Source: Bradyrhizobium paxllaeri (lineage in GTDB: Bacteria > Pseudomonadota > Alphaproteobacteria > Rhizobiales > Xanthobacteraceae). From it: a DNA stretch of 64,000 nucleotides. Numbering within the stretch: the stretch's first letter is position 1; each line of letters begins with the position of its first letter. Below the pieces are notes generated by a model. It saw nothing but the letters and a program-made list of their open reading frames with translations. It had not been told where the DNA came from and searched no databases. A program made the position numbers and the translations under genes. Shown piece by piece: positions 26,258-34,931 of the stretch. The stretch spans positions 5,766,001-5,830,000 of the forward strand of contig NZ_CP042968.1 in NCBI RefSeq assembly GCF_001693515.2, written 5' to 3'.

Positions 26258-26659
26258 ATGCGGGTCGAGGTTTTGGGTGGGCTGGAGCGGCGGCGGCGCT
26301 GGTCGCAGGACGACAAGGCACGGATTGTCGAGGAGACATTGGCGCCGGGCGCGAAGGTGACTGAGGTTGCGCGTCGCAACGGAGTAGCGGCCAGCTTGGT
26401 GTTTACCTGGCGTCGACAAGCACGGACATCGGAACAAGTTGTACCATCTTTTACGCCGGTGCAGATCGCTGCCGTAGCGGCATCGGCTGAGGAAACTCCG
26501 AGGCTTTTGCCTACGGTTGATGGCCGAGTTCGCTCCGTGGCAGCCGCGCGTACTGGATTGATAGAGATCGATCTCGGCAACCGACGGTGCATCCGGGTGG
26601 ATGCGCACGTCGATTCGGAGGCGTTGGCGCGGGTCCTCGATGTGCTTGGACGCCGATGA
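26258..26659 (+). CDS. tnpA: IS66 accessory protein TnpA (copy A)
   Basis: 133 residues with a helix-turn-helix of the IS66/IS3 OrfA type: RRRWSQDDKARIVEETLAPG, then KVTEVARRNGVAASLVFTWR. The C-terminal part holds GLIEIDLGNRRCIRVDAHVD. Needed with TnpB and TnpC for transposition in IS66 elements; exact role unclear. The stop overlaps the tnpB start (ATGA). It is only distantly similar to the tnpA of copy B. Confidence 0.9.
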   Translation: MRVEVLGGLERRRRWSQDDKARIVEETLAPGAKVTEVARRNGVAASLVFTWRRQARTSEQVVPSFTPVQIAAVAASAEETPRLLPTVDGRVRSVAAARTGLIEIDLGNRRCIRVDAHVDSEALARVLDVLGRR

Positions 26660-27003
26660 TTGCGATACCGGGGAATGTGCGAGTGTGGCTCGCGACAGGC
26701 TACACGGATATGCGCAGAGGCTTTCCGTCGCTGGCACTCCAAGTGCAGGAGGTGCTGCACAAAGACCCGCTCAGCGGTCATCTGTTCGTCTTCCGCGGTC
26801 GCCGCAGCGATCTTGTGAAGGCGATCTGGCACGATGGCCAGGGAGCCTGCTTGTTCACAAAAAGACTCGAGAGAGGAAAGTTCATCTGGCCATCGGTTGC
26901 CGGAGAATCGGTAACGATCTCGCCGGCGCAGTTGAGCTATCTGCTGTCCGGGATCGATTGGCGTAACCCTCAAGAAACCCATCGGCCGACGCGGGTCGGA
27001 TAG
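26656..27003 (+). CDS. tnpB: IS66 accessory protein TnpB (copy A)
   Basis: 115 residues, the standard IS66 Orf2. Marks: [55 protein letters not shown] and the C-terminal [10 protein letters not shown]. Start overlaps the tnpA stop by 4 bases. About 94% alike at DNA level to the copy B gene in the parts compared by eye. Confidence 0.93.
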   Translation: MIAIPGNVRVWLATGYTDMRRGFPSLALQVQEVLHKDPLSGHLFVFRGRRSDLVKAIWHDGQGACLFTKRLERGKFIWPSVAGESVTISPAQLSYLLSGIDWRNPQETHRPTRVG

Positions 27004-27050
27004 CCGCTTTTACGGTTTGAATCTGCTGCTTGATCTGATTCAATGGCTTC

Positions 27051-28715
27051 ATGATATCGAAGCCGGACGATCTTCCATCGGACCTCGTCAGTGCCCTGGC
27101 GGCGCTGCAGGCCGAGCGTGAGGCACGGCTGCGAGCTGAGGCGGTGGCTGCCAACTGGCAGGCGCAAGCCGCGAATGCGCAGGCGCAACTGTCGGATACC
27201 GAGGCGCTGATCGCGCATCTCGAGCTGCGGATCGAGAAGCTGAAACGCGAACTGTACGGGCAACGCTCCGAACGCACGGCACGGCTGCTCGAGCAGCTGG
27301 AGCTGGAGCTGGAAGAGCTCGTCACCACGGCGAGCGAGGATGAGCTTGCCGCGCAGGCCGCCGCGGCGAAGACGCAGAACGTCCGCCCCTTCATGCGCAA
27401 GCGGCCGGTGCGCAAGCCATGGCCGGATGACATCGAACGCGAGCGCGTCGTCATTGAAGCTCCAACGACCTGTGCCTGCTGCGGTGGATCGCGGCTGGCG
27501 AAGATCGGTGAGGATGTGACCGGGACGCTGGAGGAGATCCCGCGGCGCTTCAAGCTGATCGAGACGGTACGGGAGAAATTTACCTGCCGCGATTGCGAGA
27601 AGATCAGCCAGCCGCCGGCGCCGTTTCATGCCACGCCGCGTGGCTTCATCGGCCCACAATTGCTGGCGACGATGCTGTTCGACAAGTTCGGCATGCATAT
27701 CCCGCTCAACCGCCAGAGTGCGCGCTTCAAGGCCGAAGGGATCGACCTGCCGTTGTCGACGCTGGCCGATCAGGTCGGCCACGGGACCTTCGCCGTCATG
27801 CCGCTCTTCCACTTGATCGAACGCCATGTGCTCGCGGCCGAGCGCCTGCATGGCGATGACACCACCATCCGTATCCTGGCGAAGGGCAAGTGCACGACCG
27901 GGCGGATCTGGACTTATGTGCGGGATGACCGGCCCTTCGCCGGGCCTGCGCCGCCGGCGGCGGTCTATTACGCCTCGAGCGACCGACGAGGCGAGCACCC
28001 CCAGAAGCATCTGGCCGCCTTCACGGGTATCCTGCAGTGCGACTGTTACAGCGGCTTCGAGCCGCTGTTCGACCCGCAGCGGAAAGTGCTGCCGATGACG
28101 CCGGCGTTTTGCTTTGCCCATGCGCGGCGGGGCTTCTTCGAGCTGGCTGACATCGAGAAAAATGCTCGGGAAGGTAAGAAGGGCAAGCCGGTCTCTCCGA
28201 TCGCGCTGGAGGCGGTCAAGCGCCTCGATGCGTTGTTCGAGATCGAGCGCGCCATCAACGGCCGTGGCGCCGACGAGCGGCGCGCCGTGCGCCAGGAAAA
28301 CAGCAAGCCGCTTCTCGATGACATGCGCGCCTGGTTGCTGCGTGAGCGCGAAACCCTCTCGCGCTCCTCCGATGTCCTGAAGCCGATCAACTACATGCTC
28401 AGGCGCTGGGACGACTTCGCCAGCTTCCTCGACGATGGCAGGATCTGCTTGACCAACAATTGTGCTGAGCGCGCATTGAGAGGCATCGCATTGGGAAGGC
28501 GCAACTGGACCTTCGCCGGCAGCCAGCGTGGCGCCAACCGTGCCGCCATCATGCTGACGATGATCACGACCTGTCGCCTCAACGACGTCGATCCCAAGGC
28601 TTGGCTCGCCGACGTCCTCGCCCGTATCGCCGATCTTCCCGCTTCGCGTCTGCACGAACTGCTGCCCTGGGAATGGAAACTCCTGCGCCAAGCCGCCGGT
28701 CAGCAGGCCGCCTGA
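27051..28715 (+). CDS. tnpC: IS66 transposase TnpC (copy A)
   Basis: DDE transposase, 554 residues. An N-terminal leucine-rich coiled coil (HLELRIEKLKRELYGQRSER) precedes a zinc-finger segment with CACCGGSRL and FTCRDCEKI. The catalytic core contains HGDDTTIRI, CDCYSGFEPLF and NNCAERALR, giving the D, D and E residues. The C-terminus is the IS66 tail LHELLPWEWK. No disruption is seen. Confidence 0.95.
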   Translation: MISKPDDLPSDLVSALAALQAEREARLRAEAVAANWQAQAANAQAQLSDTEALIAHLELRIEKLKRELYGQRSERTARLLEQLELELEELVTTASEDELAAQAAAAKTQNVRPFMRKRPVRKPWPDDIERERVVIEAPTTCACCGGSRLAKIGEDVTGTLEEIPRRFKLIETVREKFTCRDCEKISQPPAPFHATPRGFIGPQLLATMLFDKFGMHIPLNRQSARFKAEGIDLPLSTLADQVGHGTFAVMPLFHLIERHVLAAERLHGDDTTIRILAKGKCTTGRIWTYVRDDRPFAGPAPPAAVYYASSDRRGEHPQKHLAAFTGILQCDCYSGFEPLFDPQRKVLPMTPAFCFAHARRGFFELADIEKNAREGKKGKPVSPIALEAVKRLDALFEIERAINGRGADERRAVRQENSKPLLDDMRAWLLRERETLSRSSDVLKPINYMLRRWDDFASFLDDGRICLTNNCAERALRGIALGRRNWTFAGSQRGANRAAIMLTMITTCRLNDVDPKAWLADVLARIADLPASRLHELLPWEWKLLRQAAGQQAA

Positions 28716-29578
28716 CCTTCACGCAACGCCATCATAGAGCCCGCCGCGCCCGCGCGCATGCGTCAATCAGGCGGTCTTCGTCGTATGCGTACGTTGGCGT
28801 GAACATCGGTTGCCAAGCAAAGCTTGTGTAAACCCGCAATTCATTGGCGGTAGAGTTGTAATACACATCGCCTTCGGTGAGGGGATTGCCCAACGGATCG
28901 ACGGCAGGGTTGCTTGGAAGCGAACCATACCAGCGGCCTTTGAAGTCATTGAGGCGCGTCAGCGTGTCCGCTGCGTTAGCCAGCACGGCCGGGACAGCAT
29001 CGACGGCAGCAGTCACATCAGCCGCGATAGCGCCAACTGCGGCAACGGCACCAGAGATGCCCGCGACTGTATCAATTTCCGAAACATGATCCGCAAGCAG
29101 AAGCACGTCGCCAAGCAGCGCCGCAAGCTCTGACGGATCAGCCGAGGCCGGGATGGTGATCGCGCGGTCAATGCGCTCCTCAATTGCTGATCGCGCATGG
29201 CAGAGAGATCAAGCGCCGCCTCGATCGTCTCCGCGAAGTATGAGCCCTGGTTCTCAAGGTCCGTGTCTTGGGTGAACGGCACATCTCTCAAGATCGTAAT
29301 CGTCTGCGCAGCGGTCGGTGCGACGGTCGCGGTGATCGAGCCGCCTCCCGCGTCGCCCACACCGGACACGGTATAGTCAGCACCGAGCGTTAGGACGGTC
29401 TCAATTCCGGCCTGCGCCCGAATGACCCTGATATGAGCCTCGTTCAAAATGCGGAATTCGTAATCAAAAACCGTCGTCGCACCGTTGCCGATATAGGGGC
29501 CGGATTTGTTCTCTTCGCTCGCAACAGTCATGAGGCCCCGCCTTATCGTGGATTGGCGGAACCATAGAAGCCGAACGG

Positions 29579-29884
29579 TTATTTCTTCGATTTGCCGAGT
29601 AGATACTCCAGAGGCGAGACGTCTTCGCCCTCTGACTGCCGCCACGCGGCATCGACAGCGCGGTTGATCTGCGTCGAGGGGATGCCGGTCGCGCCGATCA
29701 CCGATTTCACCAGGGCCTTATCAACCTCGCCCTGCGCTGCCTGCTTGAGCGGCTTGGTGATTTCCTCAGTGATCGCCCCATACGCACCACCGCCGCCGAA
29801 CCCGTCGAGAGAGGAACCGGCATCGCGGATAAACGACAGCGTTGACATCACGCCGAGCGCGGTTTGCTTGGGGTCATTGTAGGG
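29579..29884 (-). pseudogene. C-terminal fragment of a phage structural protein
   Basis: The readable frame begins PYNDPKQTALGVMSTLSFIR without a proper start and continues through AQGEVDKALVKSVIGATGIP to a stop at 29579. The sense is lost upstream of about 29884, where unrelated sequence begins, so this looks like the 3' end of a longer gene cut by a deletion. It precedes the tail-fibre gene by about 50 bases, as a virion or internal protein gene would. Alternatively a short ORF from the GTG at 29851. Confidence 0.5.
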
Positions 29885-29976
29885 TTCCAGTAGTCATGGT
29901 CTTGAGGTAACATGGTGGCAGGGAGGCGCATCACGGATGACTTGCCCTAAAGTCGCCAACAAAGGTTCGCTCAACG

Positions 29977-30230
29977 GAGGTCTTTTCTCAAAGAGCCTGT
30001 CCGCAAGCGAAGGTGCGAAAAATACCTTCAGACCCGCACGACCTAAAGTCTACTCAAGCGAGAACCTGGGGCCGCAAGGTCAGCGACCAATTCACGGTGC
30101 CACTCTGCCGTGTTCACCACCAGAATCTGCATCAGCACGGCAACGAGAATCCTGGTGGGCGAATCTGCAGATCGCACCGTTACCTATTGCTAAGCAGCTG
30201 TGCCCGTGCAGCAGGACGTCTGCGAATGCG
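29977..30230 (+). pseudogene. degenerate second copy of the ERF C-terminal HNH-like domain
   Basis: Pieces in two frames match the end of the ERF-HNH protein: SKEPVRK (frame 1), then IPSDPHDLKSTQARTWGRKV, SDQFTVPLCRVHHQNLHQHG and NEN. The segment holding the C-x2-C pair is deleted and a later frame change ends the similarity. Clearly a decayed relative of 22000-22250, 8 kb away. Confidence 0.7.
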
Positions 30231-30376
30231 TCGGGCAACCTCAGCACCTTTGCAGTATGCACTTGGCCTGCGCGAAAGCTCGAGCCGCTAGACTTGCTTT
30301 GCGCCGGCGGAATTCGGATCGCTGGCCCGCCCTTACTGCTATACTCTGGAATGTGTACCTGATTCAGGGCGACGAA

Positions 30377-30898
30377 ATGAAGAAACCAGCAGTTTTCTTT
30401 GATAGGGACGGAGTGCTGAACGAGGACAGCGGTTATGTTTTCGAAATCGGCAAGCTTAGGTGGATAGATGGCGCACGCGAAGCAGTAAAGATCGCTAATG
30501 ACGCGGGGTACTTTGTATTCGTGGTTACGAACCAGTCAGGGGTGGCCAGAGGCCTTTACGAGGAAACTCACGTTGAAGCATTACATAAGTGGATGGCCGA
30601 CGATTTGGCTATTATCGGAGCTCACATCGATGCGTTCGAATACTGTCCCTACCATCCTGACGCAGTAATAGAGCGGTATCGTCAAATAAGTCTTCGACGC
30701 AAGCCTGCACCAGGCATGATCAACGATCTCTTGGAGCGCTTTTCAGTGGATGTCGGTCGCAGCATTCTCATAGGCGACAAATCCACTGATCTAGAAGCGG
30801 CAAGAGCTGCTGGCATTCACGGTTGCCTGTATTCGAGCGGCAATCTTGCACAATTCTTGAGACCCCTCTTGCATCTCCATGGGAGCAAGAGTCGCTAG
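30377..30898 (+). CDS. gmhB: HAD-family D-glycero-D-manno-heptose-1,7-bisphosphate phosphatase
   Basis: 173 residues. HAD motif I FFDRDGVLNED (Asp9/Asp11 region), motif II VVTNQSGVARG and motif III/IV IGDKSTDLEAARAAG are all present. A histidine/cysteine segment, YCPYHPDAVIERY, is in the place of the zinc loop, though with fewer cysteines than Escherichia coli GmhB. The family removes the 7-phosphate in ADP/GDP-heptose synthesis for LPS or capsule. First gene of the island. Related histidinol-phosphate phosphatases cannot be fully excluded. Confidence 0.82.
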   Translation: MKKPAVFFDRDGVLNEDSGYVFEIGKLRWIDGAREAVKIANDAGYFVFVVTNQSGVARGLYEETHVEALHKWMADDLAIIGAHIDAFEYCPYHPDAVIERYRQISLRRKPAPGMINDLLERFSVDVGRSILIGDKSTDLEAARAAGIHGCLYSSGNLAQFLRPLLHLHGSKSR

Positions 30899-32203
30899 CT
30901 CGAACTGTCAGTTACCGTTACATGACTCCGCGCTGAGCTCTGCCTGAGCTCGCAGGCTGATTGGCAAATACCGCCCGCGCCCCCCACACCCAACACGTAC
31001 ATCCAACCCTCGTGAAAATCGAACAGGTGGGAATCAGAAGCGAACTAAAGAAATTCTGACAAACTACGATGGAGCCTACCCACCCCGCCAAACTCGCCTC
31101 TCGAAACAAATTGAGATGGAAGTACCACATTGCGTAGAGGATGGTGCAGCCCAAGACGCCCCACTGCACGGCAACCGACAGCGTTTGATTGTGCGGATTT
31201 CTGATTGAATCAGCCCAAGCCCCGCTCTTCCCTTCGGCTTCCCTGTCAAATAATAGCTTTGTTGCGCCTGTGCCGTGACCAAACAGCGGGGCTTCAGCAA
31301 TAGCCCGGATCGAGACGCGCCAGTACTCAAGCCGTTGACCGGTCGATGTTGGCTGGCTGCTCTCTCGATAGTCCCTATACTCGATTGCAATGTACTGGAC
31401 GCGTTCGCAAATAGCTCGAACCAAACCAGGCGATCACCATCGCAATCGGCAGTCCCATGAACAAGAATAGCCGCATCCTGTTTTGAAAGTGCCAGAACAC
31501 AAACATTGCCGCTAGCGGGATGATATAGGCGATCGACGTTCGTGCCAGCGCGACGAAATGATGTTGCCTAGGAACGTAGCCGAAAGAAGTCCTAAAGCGG
31601 TGGCAATTGCGAAATGGTGTCGTCGGACCTCGGTTACTGCTAGCGAGGCGCATATGAACAAGCAGAGGGCAAATTCTTGATTTTGATCTATGGCATTCCT
31701 CACGGGAACGCCTGTCGTGTCAAAGCCGTGAGCGATCGTAAAGCGCCAGGCGGGTGCGACGTAGATTATCCACGAATAGGTGAGTAGCAAAGTACAAGAA
31801 CTCAGGAAAGCTATGAGCACCCAATTCGCGCGGGTAGAACGCACGAAATGATAAAGGGGAGGATGAGCAACTTCGCTACCGGATTGAGCCCCTGGACTCC
31901 CACAGACCATGAGCCATCCACCCAAAGCACCCCGAGGGCGGCCAGAGCGAAGAATGCCAATGGCAACCAATAAGCCTGCCGCCTCAACGAGAGAAGAAAT
32001 GAGCATGGTTCAACGGTCGGAAGCAATGCAAAGAACCAGACAACCGTGAAAACGGAGACAGCGCTCGTTGACCAGGGTAGCGATGCTGCTACCACGGCCG
32101 GGTAGAGGTCGACGCACAGGAGCCAAAATGAGGATCGCGGGGCGAAAAGGAAAACAGAAAGCATCCGACCAGATGCCTTCTTAGTTTGCGTCGCTTCTTC
32201 CAT
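30895..32203 (-). pseudogene. O-antigen ligase (WaaL/Wzy-like), at least four frameshifts
   Basis: A polytopic membrane protein broken into successive frames: MEEATQTKKASGRMLSVFLF (from 32203), SWIIYVAPAWRFTIAHGFDT, IAYIIPLAAMFVFWHFQNRM, then LFGHGTGATKLLFDREAEGK with PHNQTLSVAVQWGVLG, and finally SHLFDFHEGWMYVLGVG to a stop at 30895. The GHG...PHN-x-L...G-x-G pattern is that of the ligase family. At least four frame changes make it non-functional. It overlaps the end of gmhB by 4 bases. Confidence 0.78.
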
Positions 32204-32599
32204 TGGTTACTCGTATTGATTCCGTAGAGCTAAGTCGCGTTTATTGGGTATGCAGCTAAGTGTCGGCTTCCAAAATGGCCCAACAGGATCTCTTACACAA
32301 GGGACAGACTAAGCTTCAAAGAGCACGAACTCATCCGTCTGCGCACTGTTCGGCGGGCTAGAAAAACTTGTGTTGAGCGGGCCAAGGAATAGAACGGACG
32401 CTCCCTCGCGTGTCCTTGAAGAACCGCTTGTCTTATACCGCCATGTGCTTCCATCGGTCTGGCATTCTAAGCAACCCGAATATCAGACAGCGACCCGCAA
32501 GCGCGACGGGAAACTGTAAAATTTGGTTACTTCGTACCAAGTTGCACGGATTAACGGAGCCGTGTAATAGGAGCTTAACAATAGTAAAAGGGACTTTCC
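32204..32599. other. gap of about 400 bases upstream of second gmd
   Basis: AT-richer than the core regions. No ORF, RNA or clear repeat is recognised. It should hold the promoter of the gmd-fcl pair; a ribosome site AAGGGA lies at about 32588-32593. Confidence 0.3.
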
Positions 32600-33685
32600 T
32601 TGGATCCTCAGGTTTCTAAGCGACGTGTTGCACTAATCACTGGGATCACCGGGCAAGACGGTGCTTACCTCGCTGAATATCTGCTCGGTCTCGGTTACAC
32701 CGTGCACGGCATCAAGCGGCGGTCTTCATCATTCAACACGGCGCGGGTTGATCATCTCTACAAGGATCCCCACGCCGGCAACGTGCCGTTCCTGCTGCAT
32801 TATGGCGACATGACCGACTCGACCAACCTGATCCGGCTGATGCAGCAGATCAGGCCGACCGAGATCTACAACCTCGCCGCCCAGAGCCATGTCGGCGTCA
32901 GTTTCGAAAGCCCGGAATACACCGCCAACGCCGACGCCATCGGCGTGCTGCGGCTACTGGAAGCGATCCGCATTCTCGGCATGGAGAAGCAGACGCGGTT
33001 CTATCAGGCCTCGACGTCCGAACTCTACGGCCTGGTCCAGGAAGTGCCGCAGAAGGAGACCACGCCGTTCTACCCGCGCTCGCCCTACGGCGTCGCCAAG
33101 CTGTACGGCTACTGGATCACGGTGAATTACCGCGAGGCCTATGGCATGTTTGCCTCGAACGGCATCCTGTTCAACCATGAGAGCCCGATCCGCGGCGAGA
33201 CCTTCGTCACCCGCAAGATCACCCGTAGCGTCGCCCGCATCGAGGTCGGTCTCGAAGACACGCTCTATCTCGGCAATCTCGACGCCAAGCGCGACTGGGG
33301 CCATGCCCGCGATTATATCGAGGGCATGCACAAAATCCTGCAGGCGGACGCCCCCGACGACTTCGTGCTGGCGACCGGCGAGACCCGGTCGGTGCGCGAA
33401 TTCGTCGAGGTGGCGTTTGCCGATGTGGGCCGCCGCATCGAGTGGCGCGGCCAGGGCGTCGACGAGACCGGCGTCGACGCAAAATCCGGCAAGACCATTC
33501 TGCGCATCGATCCCGTCTACTTCCGGCCGACCGAGGTCGATCTTCTGGTCGGCGACGCCAGCAAGGCGCGGGACAAGCTCGGCTGGAAGCCCAAAACCTC
33601 CTTTGCGCAACTGGTCAAGGAGATGGTCGCGAGCGATCTCGCAGAAGCCCGGCGGGAGGTCGCCAATGGCAAGCCTGCCGTTTGA
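32600..33685 (+). CDS. gmd: GDP-mannose 4,6-dehydratase, copy 2
   Basis: 361 residues from a TTG start (AAGGGA upstream). Same enzyme as copy 1, with [15 protein letters not shown] and SPYGVAK intact. The first 170-180 bases differ at about one base in five from copy 1 and use AT-ending codons. From about 32770 on, the DNA is near 95% the same with core-like codon use. This is a mosaic: a local 5' end joined to sequence of the copy 1 type. Confidence 0.93.
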   Translation: MDPQVSKRRVALITGITGQDGAYLAEYLLGLGYTVHGIKRRSSSFNTARVDHLYKDPHAGNVPFLLHYGDMTDSTNLIRLMQQIRPTEIYNLAAQSHVGVSFESPEYTANADAIGVLRLLEAIRILGMEKQTRFYQASTSELYGLVQEVPQKETTPFYPRSPYGVAKLYGYWITVNYREAYGMFASNGILFNHESPIRGETFVTRKITRSVARIEVGLEDTLYLGNLDAKRDWGHARDYIEGMHKILQADAPDDFVLATGETRSVREFVEVAFADVGRRIEWRGQGVDETGVDAKSGKTILRIDPVYFRPTEVDLLVGDASKARDKLGWKPKTSFAQLVKEMVASDLAEARREVANGKPAV

Positions 33686-34590
33686 GCTGAAAGGCAAGAC
33701 CGTCTACGTCGCCGGCCATCGCGGCATGGTCGGCGCGGCACTGGTGCGCCGGCTGGCTGCGGAACAGGTCGAACTCCTGACCGTGACCCGCAGCGAGGTC
33801 GATCTGCGCGATCAGGCTGCGGTCAACGCGTGGTTCGCCGCCAAGCGCCCGCAGGTGGTGTTTCTGGCGGCGGCCAAGGTCGGCGGCATCGTCGCCAACA
33901 ACACGCTGCGCGCCGAATTCCTCTACGATAATCTGGCGATCGCGGCGAACGTGATCCACGCGGCGCATGTCCATGGCGCCGCGAAGCTGATGTTCCTGGG
34001 CTCGTCCTGCATCTATCCCAAACTGGCGCCGCAGCCGCTGCGCGAGGATTGCATGCTGACGGGGCCGCTGGAACCGACCAACGAGCCCTATGCGATTGCC
34101 AAGATCGCCGGCATCAAGATGGTGGAGGCCTATCGCAGCCAGTACGGCGCCGACTTCATCAACGTGATGCCGACCAACCTCTATGGCAGCGGCGACAATT
34201 ATCATCCCGAATACAGCCACGTCGTCGCCGCGCTGATCCGCCGTTTCCACGAGGCAAAGCAATCCGGCGCCAGCGAGGTCGTGGTCTGGGGCACCGGCAC
34301 GCCGCGGCGGGAATTCCTCTGTGTCGACGATCTCGCCGACGCCTGCATCCATCTGATGAAGACCTATTCGGATAGCGACCTGGTCAATATCGGTACCGGC
34401 GAGGACATCACCATCGCCGAGTTCGCCCGCGTGGTCGCGGCGACTGTCGGCTACACTGGCGAGATCGGTTTCGACACCTCACGCCCCGACGGCACGCCGC
34501 GCAAGCTGCTCGACGTTAGCCGGCTGGCCAAACTCGGCTGGCGGGCCAGCACCTCCCTCGAGGACGGCATCCGGCTCGCTTACCAGGCGT
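32770..34590. repeat. long inverted repeat of the gmd-fcl region
   Basis: About 1.8 kb matching 4530-6330 in opposite orientation at roughly 95% identity, judged by comparing several 60-base blocks. The two copies enclose about 26 kb of prophage and island. They could recombine to invert that segment or convert each other. Confidence 0.8.
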
Positions 34591-34616
34591 ACTTGAGCCA
34601 ATCCAAACAAGCGTAA
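33666..34616 (+). CDS. fcl: GDP-L-fucose synthase, copy 2
   Basis: 316 residues, 20-base overlap with gmd as in copy 1. All catalytic motifs are the same ([20 protein letters not shown]). One visible change is [10 protein letters not shown] in place of [10 protein letters not shown]. The end diverges (AYLSQSKQA instead of AFLSETK). With gmd it supplies GDP-L-fucose for the island's glycan. Confidence 0.93.
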   Translation: MASLPFELKGKTVYVAGHRGMVGAALVRRLAAEQVELLTVTRSEVDLRDQAAVNAWFAAKRPQVVFLAAAKVGGIVANNTLRAEFLYDNLAIAANVIHAAHVHGAAKLMFLGSSCIYPKLAPQPLREDCMLTGPLEPTNEPYAIAKIAGIKMVEAYRSQYGADFINVMPTNLYGSGDNYHPEYSHVVAALIRRFHEAKQSGASEVVVWGTGTPRREFLCVDDLADACIHLMKTYSDSDLVNIGTGEDITIAEFARVVAATVGYTGEIGFDTSRPDGTPRKLLDVSRLAKLGWRASTSLEDGIRLAYQAYLSQSKQA

Positions 34617-34931
34617 GAGTGACGCTCGTCGGGCTAAGCTCGCTTCGGTAGACCGGCCGCTGTATGGATCACAACTTGCTCTGGATAGAGGCGCCCAGAC
34701 CGCTGAGATGGGCAGCGCTTGATTAGGCCAACCTCCGATCACGCCGATGGAACCGGCGCGGCAGGCTACTCTGCTTCGACAGAAAGATCGGCTCGGCACA
34801 GTCAGCAAGCTCGCCCCAGCAAACCCAAACTGGTGCGAAAATGAGCGACCGTAAGTGGTCTGCCCGTAGAAACACGGCGGCGACGGTGCTAAGGCTTCCG
34901 GCCATCGTCCTTCTTCGTCCAGTACTTTAAG
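34617..34931. other. non-coding gap before glycosyltransferase
   Basis: 315 bases in which no gene, RNA or repeat is recognised. It probably carries the promoter of the next gene pair. Confidence 0.3.

Larger units (their letters stand above)
26171..28792 (+). mobile_element. IS66-family insertion sequence, copy A
   Basis: 2622 bp. Ends begin GTACGCATCCGACGGGGGCC (left) and, on the other strand, GTACGCATACGACGAAGACC (right): imperfect terminal inverted repeats. Perfect 8-bp target duplications GTTGGCGT flank it (26163-26170 and 28793-28800), the size typical of IS66. It encodes tnpA, tnpB and tnpC in order on the plus strand, all intact, and lies antisense inside the tail-fibre gene. Confidence 0.93.
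24674..29531 (-). pseudogene. phage tail-fibre / pectate-lyase-fold gene, frameshifted and split by IS66
   Basis: The N-terminal part (29531 down to about 29187) is a T7-type fibre attachment domain: SGPYIGNGATTVFDYEFRIL, LRDVPFTQDTDLENQGSYFA. One base is missing near 29187, after which sense continues EERIDRAITIPASADPSELA and down to WQPMFTP. IS66 interrupts at 28792/26171. Beyond it the gene resumes as TGGAIVHDVIHIKDFGAVGD, a pectate-lyase-superfamily start, then a long right-handed beta-helix of NNTI/GNII-type rungs to the stop at 24674. Removing the IS and one target copy restores MFTPTGGAIVHDVI in frame. It would have bound or cut host polysaccharide. Confidence 0.85.

Noticed and set aside
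33141..34616. 491-codon rightward frame extending fcl copy 2 upstream
   Set aside because: Same reason as for copy 1: the extension is gmd read in the wrong frame; the start is at 33666.
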